Positions 9,593 through 19,089 are shown, counted from the stretch's first letter. The stretch is DNA of 64,000 nt from Candidatus Zixiibacteriota bacterium (GCA_022614805.1 JAKEHY010000038.1:124001-188000), one strand, 5' to 3'. Notes: generated by a model from the letters alone, not told the origin. Numbers and translations: made by a program.

Positions 9593-9631
9593 GAGGAAAA
9601 TGGTTGCATTTTCCTCAAGTGAGCGTATTAT
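9593..9631 (+). promoter_or_regulatory. Hairpin and putative sigma70-like promoter before clpC
   Basis: GAGGAAAAT (9593-9601) pairs perfectly with ATTTTCCTC (9608-9616) around a six-base loop. TTGCAT (9604-9609) and TATTAT (9626-9631) are spaced 16 bases apart and could be a -35/-10 pair, so the hairpin would overlap the -35. A GGAGG ribosome site follows at about 9642. I see no CtsR heptad repeat and no CIRCE element. The promoter call is tentative. Confidence 0.4.
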
Positions 9632-9658
9632 TAGATAGAATGGAGGAAATCAGCTGAT

Positions 9659-12118
9659 ATGAACGAGATGTTCACCGAAAGAGCCCGCCGGGCGATAGAG
9701 TACGCCCGCGACGAGGCGGCCCGCTTAAAACATGACTACATCGGCACCGAGCATCTGCTTTTGGGGATCGTCAAATTAGGCGAGGGGCGGGCCATCGAAA
9801 TTCTGACCAACATCGGGCTGGATTTGAACGAGCTGCGCCAGTCGGTGGAGGACGTGGTGCAGCCCTCCGGCGGGACGATGGTGATGGGGCAGCTGCCGCT
9901 GACGGCGCGGGCCAAAAAGACTTTGGAGCTTTCCGGCCAGGAGGCGCGGGCTTTGAAATCGAAGGATATTGACACCGAGCATATACTTTTGGCCTTGTTG
10001 AAGGAAGAAGAAGGGGTGGCGGCGCAGGTGCTCTCGATGTATGACGTGGACTACAAAGAGGCCTACGAAGAGCTGAAAAACATCATCACCGGCAAGCCCT
10101 CCGCCTTCGGCAAGAAGCGCAAAAAGAGCAAAACGCCGGCTTTAGACCATTTCGGCCGGGATTTGACCGAGCTCGCCCGCCGGGGGAAACTGGACCCCAT
10201 TATCGGCCGGGAGAACGAAATCGAGCGGGTGACCCAGATTCTCTCCCGCCGCAAAAAGAACAACCCGGTTTTAATCGGCGAACCGGGCGTCGGCAAGACC
10301 GCCATCGTGGAAGGGCTGGCCCAGCGCATAGTCGAAAGCAAAGTCCCCCAAACCTTGGAGAACCGGCGGGTAGTCACTTTGGATATGGCCTCGCTGGTGG
10401 CCGGCACCAAATACCGGGGTCAATTTGAAGAACGGCTCAAGGCGGTGATGAACGAAATCATCAATTCCAAAGACGTCATCATCTTCATCGACGAGCTGCA
10501 CACCATCGTTGGCGCCGGCGGGGCGGAAGGTTCTTTGGACGCCTCCAACATCTTCAAACCGGCGCTTTCGCGCGGGGAGCTGCAGTGCATCGGCGCCACG
10601 ACCTTGAACGAATACCGCAAGTACATCGAAAAAGACGGGGCTTTGGAGCGGAGATTTCAAACCGTGATGGTGGAAGCTCCCTCGGCCGAGGACACCCTCA
10701 AAATTCTGGAAGGGCTGCGTTCCAAATACGAAGAGCACCACAAGGTGAAAATTTCGGACGAGGCTTTGGAAGCGGCCGTGAAGCTTTCCGACCGCTACAT
10801 CTCCGGCAAGTTCCAGCCGGACAAATCGATTGACGTTTTGGACGAGGCCGGCAGCCGGGCCCATTTGTCCAGCTTCACCAAGCCGCCGGTTTTCTCCGAA
10901 CTGGAGCAGGATATTCTGACCATCCAGAAGGACAAGGAGCAGGCGGTCAAAAACCAGGAATTCGAGCGGGCGGCTCAACTGCGGGACGAGCTGAAGCTGA
11001 AGAAGGAAGAATCGGACAAGCTGAAAAAGAACTGGGAAGATGAGCGCAGCAAGGAGCTGGTGGAGCTGAAAACCGAGGAAATCGCCAAGGTGGTCTCCGT
11101 GATGACCGGCATTCCGATTTTCCGGCTGGAGGAAAAAGAGTCGCAGAAGCTTCTGCGGATGGAAGAAGAATTGACCGGCCGGGTGGTGGGGCAGAAGGAG
11201 GCGATTGAAATCGTCTCCAAAGCCATCCGCCGCAGCCGGGCCGGGCTTTCCGACCCGCGCCGCCCCATCGGCAGCTTTATCTTTTTGGGCCCCACCGGCG
11301 TCGGCAAAACCGAGCTGGCGCGGGCTCTGGCGGCTTTCCTCTTCGAAGATGAAAACTCCCTGATTCGGATTGATATGTCCGAGTATATGGAAAAATTTGC
11401 CGTCTCCCGCCTCGTGGGCGCCCCCCCGGGGTACGTCGGTTACGAAGAAGGGGGACAATTGACCGAAAAAGTTCGCCGCAAGCCATATTCGGTCGTTTTG
11501 CTGGATGAAATCGAAAAGGCTCATCCGGAAGTCTTCAACATTTTGTTGCAAATGCTGGACGACGGGGTTTTGACCGATTCGTTCGGCCGCCGGGTGGATT
11601 TCAAAAACACCGTGGTGATTATGACCTCCAACATCGGGGCGCGGGAAATCCGCCATTCCAAGTCGCTCGGTTTCGCCAAGGAATCGGAGGAGTCCTCCTA
11701 CGAACAGATGAAGACCAAGGTCACCGACGAGCTGAAGCGGCTCTTCAACCCGGAACTGTTAAACCGGATTGACGAGACGGTGGTTTTCCATTCCCTGGGA
11801 CGCACCGAAATTCTGGCCATCATCGACATTATGCTGGCGGACGTCTCCAAGCGGGTTGCCGAAAAGGGGATTGCCTTTGCCTTGACCGACCGGGCCAAGG
11901 AGTTCCTGTTAGAAAAAGGGTTCGATCCAGTTTTTGGAGCGCGGCCTTTGCGCCGGGCCATACAGAAACAACTCGAAGACCCGCTGGCGGAAGAGCTTTT
12001 GCGCGGGCAGCACGCCGGCGACTGCGACGTTTCCATCGACTGGCCGGAAGGGGCCGAAAAGCTGGTCTTCACCTTCAGCCCCAAGGGCCGGAAGAAGCTG
12101 GAAAAAGCGGCGCGGTAA
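9659..12118 (+). CDS. clpC: AAA+ unfoldase ClpC
   Basis: ClpC unfolds substrates, including McsB-marked proteins, and feeds them to ClpP. The 819 residues hold a double Clp N-domain (1-150, [27 protein letters not shown]), AAA+ module 1 with Walker [10 protein letters not shown] near 207, and a UVR-containing middle domain ([20 protein letters not shown], about 435-455). AAA+ module 2 has Walker [10 protein letters not shown] near 544, and a C-terminal D2-small domain follows. The UVR motif in the M-domain distinguishes ClpC from ClpA and ClpB. No clpP lies in the window. It is the last gene of the lysS-to-clpC run and is followed by a strong terminator. Confidence 0.97.
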   Translation: MNEMFTERARRAIEYARDEAARLKHDYIGTEHLLLGIVKLGEGRAIEILTNIGLDLNELRQSVEDVVQPSGGTMVMGQLPLTARAKKTLELSGQEARALKSKDIDTEHILLALLKEEEGVAAQVLSMYDVDYKEAYEELKNIITGKPSAFGKKRKKSKTPALDHFGRDLTELARRGKLDPIIGRENEIERVTQILSRRKKNNPVLIGEPGVGKTAIVEGLAQRIVESKVPQTLENRRVVTLDMASLVAGTKYRGQFEERLKAVMNEIINSKDVIIFIDELHTIVGAGGAEGSLDASNIFKPALSRGELQCIGATTLNEYRKYIEKDGALERRFQTVMVEAPSAEDTLKILEGLRSKYEEHHKVKISDEALEAAVKLSDRYISGKFQPDKSIDVLDEAGSRAHLSSFTKPPVFSELEQDILTIQKDKEQAVKNQEFERAAQLRDELKLKKEESDKLKKNWEDERSKELVELKTEEIAKVVSVMTGIPIFRLEEKESQKLLRMEEELTGRVVGQKEAIEIVSKAIRRSRAGLSDPRRPIGSFIFLGPTGVGKTELARALAAFLFEDENSLIRIDMSEYMEKFAVSRLVGAPPGYVGYEEGGQLTEKVRRKPYSVVLLDEIEKAHPEVFNILLQMLDDGVLTDSFGRRVDFKNTVVIMTSNIGAREIRHSKSLGFAKESEESSYEQMKTKVTDELKRLFNPELLNRIDETVVFHSLGRTEILAIIDIMLADVSKRVAEKGIAFALTDRAKEFLLEKGFDPVFGARPLRRAIQKQLEDPLAEELLRGQHAGDCDVSIDWPEGAEKLVFTFSPKGRKKLEKAAR

Positions 12119-12132
12119 TTTCCGCAAAACTT

Positions 12133-12161
12133 AAAAAGGCGGCCGCAAGGCCGCCTTTTTT
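12133..12161. terminator. Bidirectional rho-independent terminator
   Basis: A perfect 12-bp stem (AAAAAGGCGGCC / GGCCGCCTTTTT) with loop GCAA and T-runs on both strands. It lies between the ends of clpC (+) and the RRM gene (-) and should stop transcription from both. Confidence 0.93.
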
Positions 12162-12190
12162 GTTGGTTTAGATTTATTTTTGGTCGTGAC

Positions 12191-12559
12191 TTAATACCGG
12201 CCGCGGCGGCCGCCGCCGCCACCCGGACGCCGGGGGCCGCGGTCTCTTCGACCACCCCCGCCGCCGTATCCACCACCACCAAAACCGCCTCCTCCACCGC
12301 CGCCCCGCGAGGCCTGGGGACGGGCCTCGTTGACCACAATCGGCGAACCGGCCAGAACCTGGCCCGACAACTTTTGTATCGCCTCGTCCGCCTCGGCCTT
12401 GCTGGACATTTCCACAAAGCCGAAGCCGCGGGAACGGCCGGAGAATTTGTCGTTGATGATGTTCACCGACTCCACCGTGCCGACCTGGGCGAAGAGGGCT
12501 TGCAGCTCCTCGGTCGTGACTTGAGGGGAAAGCCCGCCTACGTACAACTTCACTGCCAT
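12191..12559 (-). CDS. Glycine-rich RRM RNA-binding protein
   Basis: A 122-residue single-RRM protein of the bacterial/cyanobacterial Rbp type. RNP2 is LYVGGL (5-10) and RNP1 is SRGFGFVEM (about 43-51). The C-terminal third is almost only Gly, Arg and Tyr (GGGGGGGFGGGGYGGGGGRR). Such proteins bind single-stranded RNA and are often cold-induced; that is family knowledge and not shown here. A hairpin (12574-12593) sits just upstream of the start codon and may regulate translation. It shares a terminator with clpC. Confidence 0.93.
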   Translation of the reverse strand: MAVKLYVGGLSPQVTTEELQALFAQVGTVESVNIINDKFSGRSRGFGFVEMSSKAEADEAIQKLSGQVLAGSPIVVNEARPQASRGGGGGGGFGGGGYGGGGGRRDRGPRRPGGGGGRRGRY

Positions 12560-12573
12560 ACCGAAACTCTTTT

Positions 12574-12593
12574 CCGTTTTCTTATGAAAACGG
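12574..12593 (-). promoter_or_regulatory. Hairpin in the leader of the RRM gene
   Basis: CCGTTTTC-TTAT-GAAAACGG, an 8-bp perfect stem 14 bases upstream of the RRM start codon on the transcribed side. No clear Shine-Dalgarno lies between it and the ATG. It could be a thermosensitive or autoregulatory leader; this is inference. Confidence 0.4.
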
Positions 12594-12906
12594 CAATCCC
12601 TTCCGCAATTGGATGGCCTCTTTGAGGCGGAAGAAGCCCAGGGAGGCAGAACTCCGCACAGGCGGAGACGGTAGGGAGTATAGCGGATGGCCGGGACAAT
12701 AACAAGGGATGGTTCCGCAAGCGAGAAGCACCGCAGGGCTGACTTTAGGACAAATTACCACTCATTGACCCCACCCTTCGGCCCCCGCTTGCAGCGGCGG
12801 CCTTAATCCCTCCCCTCAAGGGGAGGGAAAATCAGGTAGCCGGCTGTTGCCAGCAGCAAAATCAAAAGGCTTGACCAAATCCTGCTAAACTTCTTTTTTG
12901 CGGGCT
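12594..12906. other. Intergenic region between RRM gene and mqn cluster
   Basis: No coding signal is seen. The region should contain divergent promoters for the RRM gene and mqnP. It holds one short hairpin, CCCTCCCC/GGGGAGGG at 12808-12827, resembling the dispersed repeat type seen after coaX. Confidence 0.5.
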
Positions 12907-13740
12907 ATGCTGAAATACGCCCGGCTGGTGAAAATCGAGCATACCCTCTTTTCCTTGCCGATGGTGTATGCCGGGGCTTTTCTGGCGAAGGGGTTTTCCG
13001 TAACGCTCAAAGAATACCTGCTCATCTTTCTGGCCGCCGCCGGGGCGCGCTCGACGGCATTTGCTTTGAACCGCATCATCGACGCCCGCATTGACGCTTT
13101 GAACCCCCGCACGGCGACGCGGGAACTGCCCGCCGGTCGGATAAAAGTGGCCGAGGCGTGGGGGTTTGCTCTCGTATCCGCGCTTGTTTACATCGTCGCC
13201 GCCGCAATGCTGAACCCGTGGTGTTTGATTCTTTCGCCGATTCCCTTGGCCATTTTCGTAGTTTATCCGTATATGAAGCGTTTTACGCCTTTGGCCCACT
13301 TTGGCCTTGGGGCGGCTTCTGCCTGCGCCCCTTTAGGCGGATGGATGGCGGTCAGTGGCACTTTTGCCGGTTGCGAGCCGTCGATTTTGCTTGGGTTGTT
13401 TTCCTTTTTCTGGGTTTCAGGGTTTGACATCATTTACGCCGTCGGAGATGAAGAATTTGACCGACAGCAAAATCTGCATTCGCTGGTGGTGTCGCTCGGA
13501 AAGGCGAAAGCGCTTCTGGTTTCCAGTATTTTGCACGTTTTCGGGTTCAGTTCGCTGGCGATTTTGATGGTCTGGCAGTTTCCGAACCTCTGGTCGGGGG
13601 CGATGCTCGCCGCCGTTGGACTCCTGCTGGTTTGGCAGCACCGGGTGGCGGAGAATGTTGAGCTGGCTTTCTTCAAAATCAACGCCGCCGTGGGATTCGT
13701 CGTTCTAGGAGTTGTTGCATTCGGGAGGGGGGGCTTTTGA
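12907..13740 (+). CDS. mqnP: UbiA-family prenyltransferase of the futalosine pathway
   Basis: Predicted to attach the polyprenyl tail to the naphthoate intermediate of menaquinone. The 277-residue membrane protein carries both UbiA aspartate motifs: NRIIDARIDALNPRT near residue 55 and DIIYAVGDEEFDRQ near 175, within about eight or nine membrane helices. Starts at the ATG 12907 or TTG 12898 are both possible; I chose the ATG because the N-terminus MLKYARLVKIEHTLFSLP fits the family. It heads the tight run mqnP-mqnM-mqnL-mqnE-mqnA-mqnC, which is why I assign it to menaquinone and not ubiquinone synthesis. Confidence 0.9.
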   Translation: MLKYARLVKIEHTLFSLPMVYAGAFLAKGFSVTLKEYLLIFLAAAGARSTAFALNRIIDARIDALNPRTATRELPAGRIKVAEAWGFALVSALVYIVAAAMLNPWCLILSPIPLAIFVVYPYMKRFTPLAHFGLGAASACAPLGGWMAVSGTFAGCEPSILLGLFSFFWVSGFDIIYAVGDEEFDRQQNLHSLVVSLGKAKALLVSSILHVFGFSSLAILMVWQFPNLWSGAMLAAVGLLLVWQHRVAENVELAFFKINAAVGFVVLGVVAFGRGGF

Positions 13741-14285
13741 GAACGATTATCGCAATGACCGGCGCCTCCGGCATCATTTACGGGGTCGATTTCCTCCAAC
13801 GCTGTCCAGAGGAGAAATATCTGGTCATATCCGACTGGGGAAAGGCGGTCTTGAAAATGGAGACCGGGCTTGCGCTGGAGGATTTGGCCCCCCATTGCGC
13901 CAAGATGTTTTCCAACAAGGAGTTGGCGGCCCCCTTTTCCTCCGGCTCCAACCCGTTTGACTACTTGGTGGTGCATCCCTGCTCCATTTCGACTCTGGCC
14001 AAAATAGCGACCGGCATCGCCGACACCTTGATTACCCGCGTGGCGGAAGTGGCCCTGAAGGAGCGGCGAAAAATCATTCTGGCCGTGCGGGAAACGCCCC
14101 TTTCCTCGATTGCTTTGGAAAATGCGCTTAAACTTTCGCAAGCCGGAGCGATTGTGATGCCGATTTCGCCCCCTTTTTACACCCAACCGAAAAGCTTGGA
14201 GGACACTTACCGGGATTTTTCCAGCAAAATTCTGCGTTTAATGGGGGTGAAAGTGCCGGGGGGCTGGAGAGAAGGGGAGCTTTGA
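13737..14285 (+). CDS. mqnM: UbiX-type flavin prenyltransferase
   Basis: UbiX makes prenylated FMN, the cofactor of UbiD decarboxylases. The 182-residue protein has the flavoprotein N-terminus IIAMTGASGIIYGVDFL and the family core (VVHPCSISTLAKIATGIADTLITRVAEV, split here across positions about 78-105), ending with the RETPLSSIALENALKLSQAGA region. The start is TTG 13737, overlapping the mqnP stop by three bases. The UbiD homologue immediately downstream is its functional partner, so the pair should handle the decarboxylation step of the late futalosine pathway. Confidence 0.92.
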   Translation: MRTIIAMTGASGIIYGVDFLQRCPEEKYLVISDWGKAVLKMETGLALEDLAPHCAKMFSNKELAAPFSSGSNPFDYLVVHPCSISTLAKIATGIADTLITRVAEVALKERRKIILAVRETPLSSIALENALKLSQAGAIVMPISPPFYTQPKSLEDTYRDFSSKILRLMGVKVPGGWREGEL

Positions 14286-16033
14286 GTTTTTCTTCCCTGC
14301 GAAGCTTTCTCGATTTCTTGGAATCCAAGGGGGATTTGCGGCGGGTCAAAGTGGAAGTGGACCCGCATTTGGAAATTACGGAAATCGCAACCCGGGTGGT
14401 CAAGAGCGAAGGCCCGGCTTTGCTTTTTGAAAACGTCAAGGGGTCGGCTTTTCCTCTGGCCGTCAACATCCTTGGTGCCAAGCGGAGAATCGAATGGGCA
14501 CTGGGGGTTCCGCCGGCGGAACTGGGGGCTTCGCTCGTCAAACTGGCGCAGGACGTGCCGAATTTTTCCTTCAAAAATTTTTTTGGACATCGGCCGCTCG
14601 TCAAACGGTTTTTGAAAAGCGGGACAAAGAAACGCTCACGGGCGCCGGTGCAGGAGGTGGTCGAAGAGCCGAATTTGGACCAACTCCCCTTTCTTTACTG
14701 CTGGCCCAAGGACGGCGGGCGGTTCGGCACCCTCGGTTTGATTTTCACGGAAAGCCCGAAAACGAAGATTCGCAACGTCGGCATCTACCGGATGCACATT
14801 TATTCACCGACCACGACGGGGATGCATTATCAGATTCAGAAGGGGGGCGGGTTTCACTTTTTCGAATGCGAACAGTTGGGGATTCCCCAGGAAGTGGCGG
14901 TGGTTTGCGGCGCCGACCCGGCTTTGATTTTGTCGGCAGTGGCCCCTTTGCCGGAGGGAATAGACGAAGTCCGGCTGGCCGGTTTTTTACGGCAGATGGC
15001 AACGCGAATGGTGAAAGCCAAAACCTTGAACTTGGAAGTGCCAGCCGAAGCGGAACTGGTTATCGAGGGGATTTGTCCTCCCAGTGAGCGGAAAGATGAA
15101 GGGCCGTTCGGCGACCATTTCGGCCATTACTCCCATCCCGCTCCTTTTCCGGTCTTTCAAGCCAAAAAAATCACCCGGCGGAAGGACGCCATCTTTGCCG
15201 CCTCGATAGTCGGCAAACCGCCGCAGGAGGACCGCTGGATGGGGGATGCCGTGCAGGAAGTGCTCGGCCCCCTGATAAAACTGATGCACCCGGAAATCGA
15301 GGAGATGTGGAGCTACTATCAGGCCGGTTTTCACAATCTTTTGGTCGTTTCTGTGACCAACCGCTTTGCCAAGGAGGGGGTCAAAACGGCCCTTTCGCTT
15401 TTGGGGCAGGGACAGCTTGGGTTGACGAAGGTGGCCGTTCTGGTTTCCGCCGGTGTCAACGTCAAAAATTTCCACGCTGTTTTGCGGGAAATTGCAGCGA
15501 ATTTCAATCCGGCGGAGGATTTTCTGCTTTTACCCGGCGTGCCGCTGGATACGCTCGATTTCACCAGCTTCAAGATGAACCTGGGAAGCAAGATGATTTT
15601 GGATGCGACCCGAAAACCGGCTCCGGCTCCCGTTTCCGAAAAACCGAATCTCGCCTGGCTGCAATCGGTACCCGGTGTCGATGAATTTGTTTTGCTGGAG
15701 AATTGCCTGCTTGTCGTCAAAACCAAAAATGAGGGGCGGAAACTCGTTGAAAGCCTGGTGCAAAAGCTGGATGCGCCGGTGAAGCTCGCGGCTGTCGTCA
15801 GCCCGGACGTGAATCTGCGGAACGAGGAGAATTTGCTCTGGGGAATTTTCACCCGTTTCGACTGCGCGCGCGACATCGTTTTCGCTTCGGCCAAACTAAT
15901 CGGTGCATCACCCGTTTACCGGGGCGTATTAGGTATTGACGCCACTTTCAAAAGCGGTTATCCTCTCCCAGTTGAAATGGACGGGGAGATAATCAAAAAA
16001 GTGGATGAGCGATGGAACCAGTACCGGATATAA
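14282..16033 (+). CDS. mqnL: UbiD-family decarboxylase of the futalosine pathway
   Basis: Predicted to use prenyl-FMN to decarboxylate the prenylated dihydroxynaphthoate. It has 583 residues, longer than E. coli UbiD (about 497). The family signature is RKDEGPFGDHFGHYS at about 270-284, and the N-terminal LRSFLDFLESKGDLRRVKVEVDP entry is typical. The start is TTG 14282, overlapping the mqnM stop, so the two are translationally coupled. Its 3' end overlaps mqnE by 22 bases. The assignment to menaquinone rests on the neighbours. Confidence 0.92.
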   Translation: MSFSSLRSFLDFLESKGDLRRVKVEVDPHLEITEIATRVVKSEGPALLFENVKGSAFPLAVNILGAKRRIEWALGVPPAELGASLVKLAQDVPNFSFKNFFGHRPLVKRFLKSGTKKRSRAPVQEVVEEPNLDQLPFLYCWPKDGGRFGTLGLIFTESPKTKIRNVGIYRMHIYSPTTTGMHYQIQKGGGFHFFECEQLGIPQEVAVVCGADPALILSAVAPLPEGIDEVRLAGFLRQMATRMVKAKTLNLEVPAEAELVIEGICPPSERKDEGPFGDHFGHYSHPAPFPVFQAKKITRRKDAIFAASIVGKPPQEDRWMGDAVQEVLGPLIKLMHPEIEEMWSYYQAGFHNLLVVSVTNRFAKEGVKTALSLLGQGQLGLTKVAVLVSAGVNVKNFHAVLREIAANFNPAEDFLLLPGVPLDTLDFTSFKMNLGSKMILDATRKPAPAPVSEKPNLAWLQSVPGVDEFVLLENCLLVVKTKNEGRKLVESLVQKLDAPVKLAAVVSPDVNLRNEENLLWGIFTRFDCARDIVFASAKLIGASPVYRGVLGIDATFKSGYPLPVEMDGEIIKKVDERWNQYRI

Positions 16034-17148
16034 GATTCAAAGACAAAAAATTAGCACTGATTTGGGAAAAAGTAGTCTCCGGCAAGCCGCTTGATATAGC
16101 GGACGGGCTGGCCTGCCTCCAGACCCGCGATTTGATTTCGCTCGGCAAAATGGCTTCCTGGGTCAAGGAAAAAAAATCGGGGGATTACGTTTACTTCGTC
16201 ATCAATGCTCAACTAAACCCCACCAATCTCTGCGTTCTGGACTGCAAGTTCTGCGATTTTGCCGCCAAACCGGGGGATAAACACGCTTACAATATGACAA
16301 CCGAAGAGGCCCTGGCGCGGCTCTCCAACGAGCTGCACGAGGTGCACATCGTTGGCGGGTTGTGGCCGGATTGGGATTTGGACCACAGCCTCGAATTGAT
16401 GGACCAAATTCGGGAGCGTTTTCCCAGCGCCCAGTTGAAAGCGTTCACCGCCGTCGAAATCGATTTTTTTGCCAAGCGGGCCAAGTTGTCGATCGAAGCC
16501 GTTTTGAAAAAGCTGATGGAGCACGGGTTGGTGGCGCTGCCCGGCGGCGGGGCGGAGGTTTTCTCCAAACGGGTCAAAAAGGAGCTCTTCGACAAAAAAA
16601 TCGGCGAGGAGCGCTGGCTGGAGGTTCACGCCACCGCGCACCGTTTGGGATTGAAATCGAACGCCACTTTGCTCTACGGCCATATAGAAACCCTTGAAGA
16701 GCGGGTGGACCACCTGCTCAAGCTGCGGGCCCAGCAGGAGCGCTCCGGCGGGTTTTTGACCTTCATTCCGCTCGCTTTCCAGCCGGGGAACACCGGCATT
16801 ACCGACCGCTTCACGTCCGCCATCGACGATTTGCGCACGCTGGCCACCAGCCGCCTCGTTTTGGACAATTTCCCGCACATCAAATCGTACTGGGTGATGT
16901 TGGGAGAAAACACGGCTTCCATCGGGCTGAACTTTGGCGGGGATGATTTGGACGGCACCATCGGAGAGGAAAAAATCGCCCACCTCGCCCTAGCCGAAAG
17001 CCCGGTGGGGCTGACTCGGAGCCGGCTTTTGGCAATGATTCGGGAAGCGGGCCGGATTCCGGCGGAGCGGGATGCCTGCTACAACATTTTGAACGTGTAT
17101 GAAAATGGAAACATCCCAAGGGAAAACCGGAAACCCCAACTGGTATGA
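16012..17148 (+). CDS. mqnE: Aminofutalosine synthase (radical SAM)
   Basis: MqnE joins 3-enolpyruvylbenzoate with S-adenosylmethionine to give aminofutalosine. The 378-residue protein has the radical SAM cluster motif CVLDCKFC (C-x3-C-x2-C) near residue 71, preceded by INAQLNPTN, and the paralogue-defining LPGGGAEVFSKRV region at about 178. The C-terminal half has PLAFQPGNTGI and the HIKSYWVMLGE stretch. The ATG at 16012 lies inside the end of mqnL and gives a start consistent with family length. MqnE and MqnC below are paralogues of one another. Confidence 0.95.
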   Translation: MEPVPDIRFKDKKLALIWEKVVSGKPLDIADGLACLQTRDLISLGKMASWVKEKKSGDYVYFVINAQLNPTNLCVLDCKFCDFAAKPGDKHAYNMTTEEALARLSNELHEVHIVGGLWPDWDLDHSLELMDQIRERFPSAQLKAFTAVEIDFFAKRAKLSIEAVLKKLMEHGLVALPGGGAEVFSKRVKKELFDKKIGEERWLEVHATAHRLGLKSNATLLYGHIETLEERVDHLLKLRAQQERSGGFLTFIPLAFQPGNTGITDRFTSAIDDLRTLATSRLVLDNFPHIKSYWVMLGENTASIGLNFGGDDLDGTIGEEKIAHLALAESPVGLTRSRLLAMIREAGRIPAERDACYNILNVYENGNIPRENRKPQLV

Positions 17149-17921
17149 AACCGGTCATAGGGAAAATTCCGTATTTGAATTCCTTTCCTTTTTATTTCGG
17201 GTGGGAACATCTGCCGGTTGAGACGGTGGAGCTTTTTCCGAAGCAGTTGGGGGAACTGGCGCGGGAGGGGAAAATCGACGGCGGGCTTTTGTCGCTCTAC
17301 GACTACTTCACGGTTGAAGATGAATTTGCGTCCCTTGATTTGGGAATTGCCGCCCGAGGGGCGGTCAAAAGCATTCTGCTTTTTAGCAACTGCCCCCTGT
17401 GGGATTTAAGCGGCAAGCAAATCGCCGTTTCCGACCAGACCGCCACTTCCTTCCGGCTTATGCGTTTGATTTTGGAAGAGAAGGAAAAGCAAACCGGTCT
17501 TCGCTATACTTCCGATTTTTTGCAGAAGCCAACCGGGATGCTTTTAATTGGCAACCAGGCTTTGGCGGAAAAGAAAAACAAGTTGCGAACGTACCGATAT
17601 CTGTACGATTTGTCCGAATTCTGGTATCACTGGACGGGGCTGCCTTTCGTTTTTGCCGTTTGGGCCTTTCGCAAAACACTGCCGGCGGCCTTTATCGATA
17701 AGGTCAAAATCCGACTGGAAAGCTCGCTGGAAAAAAGCTTGGCGAATCTGGAAAAAGTGGCCGCTTTGGGTTCGGAGGAGTTGGGAACTTTGGAGGAGCG
17801 CACCAATTATTTGCGGGGAATCATTTACCGCCTGGGCCCGGAGGAGAAAAAGGGGCTGGAGCTATTCAAGTCGGCTCTCGTGCGGGCAAAAATGCTGGAG
17901 GAGGCGGGTGCCGTCGTTTGA
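17145..17921 (+). CDS. mqnA: Chorismate dehydratase
   Basis: MqnA dehydrates chorismate to 3-enolpyruvylbenzoate, the entry to the futalosine pathway. The 258 residues have the periplasmic-binding-protein-like fold without a signal peptide; the N-terminus GKIPYLNSFPFYFG is diagnostic and is followed by LFPKQLGELAREGKIDGGLLS. The ATG at 17145 overlaps the mqnE stop by four bases (ATGA). Its own end overlaps mqnC by 14 bases. All of this suggests one polycistronic message. Confidence 0.94.
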   Translation: MKPVIGKIPYLNSFPFYFGWEHLPVETVELFPKQLGELAREGKIDGGLLSLYDYFTVEDEFASLDLGIAARGAVKSILLFSNCPLWDLSGKQIAVSDQTATSFRLMRLILEEKEKQTGLRYTSDFLQKPTGMLLIGNQALAEKKNKLRTYRYLYDLSEFWYHWTGLPFVFAVWAFRKTLPAAFIDKVKIRLESSLEKSLANLEKVAALGSEELGTLEERTNYLRGIIYRLGPEEKKGLELFKSALVRAKMLEEAGAVV

Positions 17922-18987
17922 GAATCTGAAAGCGAAAATCCGGGCCGGGGAACGCTTGTCTTTCGATGAAGGGGTTTTTCTCTACAAAGAAGCTCCGCTT
18001 TTGGATTTGGGGGAGCTGGCTGCGGAAAAGAAAGCGGCCCGGTTGCCGGAGGATGTGATTACCTTCGTGGTGGACTCCAACCCCAACTACACCAATGTCT
18101 GCGACTACGACTGTGTCTTCTGCGCCTTCTACCGGCACGCCGATGCGCCGGACGCCTACACGCTGGAACACGACGAAGTTCTGAAGAAAATCAAATGGTC
18201 GGTGGAGCGGGGCGCCACCACCGTTTTGCTGCAGGGAGGAGTGCATCCCGATTTGCCGATGGAGTACTACACCGGATTGGTTACAAAAACCCGAGCGCTT
18301 TTTCCCCAACTAACGCCCCACTTTTTCTCCGCGCCGGAGATATGGGGGATGGCGGAGGTTTCCGGGCTTTCCACCCGCGAGGTTCTGGCCCGCTTGAAGG
18401 CAGCCGGGCAGTTCACCCTGCCCGGTGGCGGGGCGGAGATGCTCTCCGACCGGGTGCGTCGGAAATTTTCGCGCTTAAAAGGGGTCTCCGCCAAGTGGCT
18501 GGACGTGCACCGGGAGGCGCACGAGCTGGGCTTCCGCTCCACCGCCACGATGATGTACGGGCATATCGAAACGCCGGAGGATGTCATTATTCACCTCGAT
18601 TCCATCCGCTCCCTGCAGGACGACACCGGCGGGTTCACCGCCTTCGTTCCCTGGAGCTTCAAACCGGGGAACACCAAGCTGGAAAAGCATATCCCCTTTT
18701 ATGCCGGAGCCAACGCTTATCTGCGGATGGTTGCCGTCTCCCGGCTTTATCTGGACAACTTCGACCACATTCAGGCCTCCTGGTTTTCGGAGGGGAAAAA
18801 AGCCGGCCAGGCAGCGCTGTACTTTGGCGCGGACGATTTCGGCGGAACGCTTTTCGAAGAGCACGTTCACGAGGCGACTGGCTTTGTCAATCAAGTTACA
18901 GTGGAAGAAGTCGTTACCTTGATAAAAGAAGCCGGCTTCCGCCCCGCCCAGCGTACTACACTGTACGAGATTATTCGGTATTATTAA
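17908..18987 (+). CDS. mqnC: Cyclic dehypoxanthinyl futalosine synthase (radical SAM)
   Basis: MqnC cyclises dehypoxanthinyl futalosine. From the GTG at 17908 it has 359 residues, the expected size; the frame is open further upstream, but that part is the shadow of mqnA. The cluster motif CDYDCVFC (C-x3-C-x2-C) lies near residue 67, after DSNPNYTNV. FTLPGGGAEMLSDRVR, MMYGHIETPEDVIIHLD and SFKPGNTKLEKHIPF match MqnC. The gene ends the plus-strand mqn run and is followed by paired GC-rich hairpins. Confidence 0.95.
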   Translation: MPSFENLKAKIRAGERLSFDEGVFLYKEAPLLDLGELAAEKKAARLPEDVITFVVDSNPNYTNVCDYDCVFCAFYRHADAPDAYTLEHDEVLKKIKWSVERGATTVLLQGGVHPDLPMEYYTGLVTKTRALFPQLTPHFFSAPEIWGMAEVSGLSTREVLARLKAAGQFTLPGGGAEMLSDRVRRKFSRLKGVSAKWLDVHREAHELGFRSTATMMYGHIETPEDVIIHLDSIRSLQDDTGGFTAFVPWSFKPGNTKLEKHIPFYAGANAYLRMVAVSRLYLDNFDHIQASWFSEGKKAGQAALYFGADDFGGTLFEEHVHEATGFVNQVTVEEVVTLIKEAGFRPAQRTTLYEIIRYY

Positions 18988-18994
18988 CATTGGG

Positions 18995-19048
18995 TAGCCC
19001 AGGGGCCTCTGCCCCTGGGATTTTCCTCCGGCGGAGGCCGGAGGGCTA
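18995..19048. repeat. Nested palindromic repeat after mqnC
   Basis: Two 8-bp hairpins, CCCAGGGG/CCCCTGGG (18998-19019) and CCTCCGGC/GCCGGAGG (19025-19044), are enclosed by outer arms TAGCCC (18995) and GGGCTA (19043). The architecture is the same as at 38240-38295. The first hairpin may also terminate mqnC transcription. Confidence 0.7.
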
Positions 19049-19089
19049 AGCAGATAAATGGAGTTAGACCGCACCACGTCGCGAGCGTC

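Noticed and set aside
9593-9616. Possible CIRCE or CtsR operator before clpC
   Set aside because: The arms GAGGAAAAT/ATTTTCCTC match neither the CIRCE inverted repeat nor CtsR heptads.
10271-11656. 461-residue antisense frame within clpC
   Set aside because: Runs through the ClpC ATPase modules on the opposite strand, with no recognisable domain; a GC-codon shadow.
17548-17907. N-terminal extension of the mqnC frame
   Set aside because: This part overlaps mqnA and its translation is Trp/Arg-rich noise; GTG 17908 gives the normal MqnC length.
18995-19048. Possible riboswitch after mqnC
   Set aside because: The simple nested hairpins match the dispersed repeat architecture and are downstream, not upstream, of the mqn genes.
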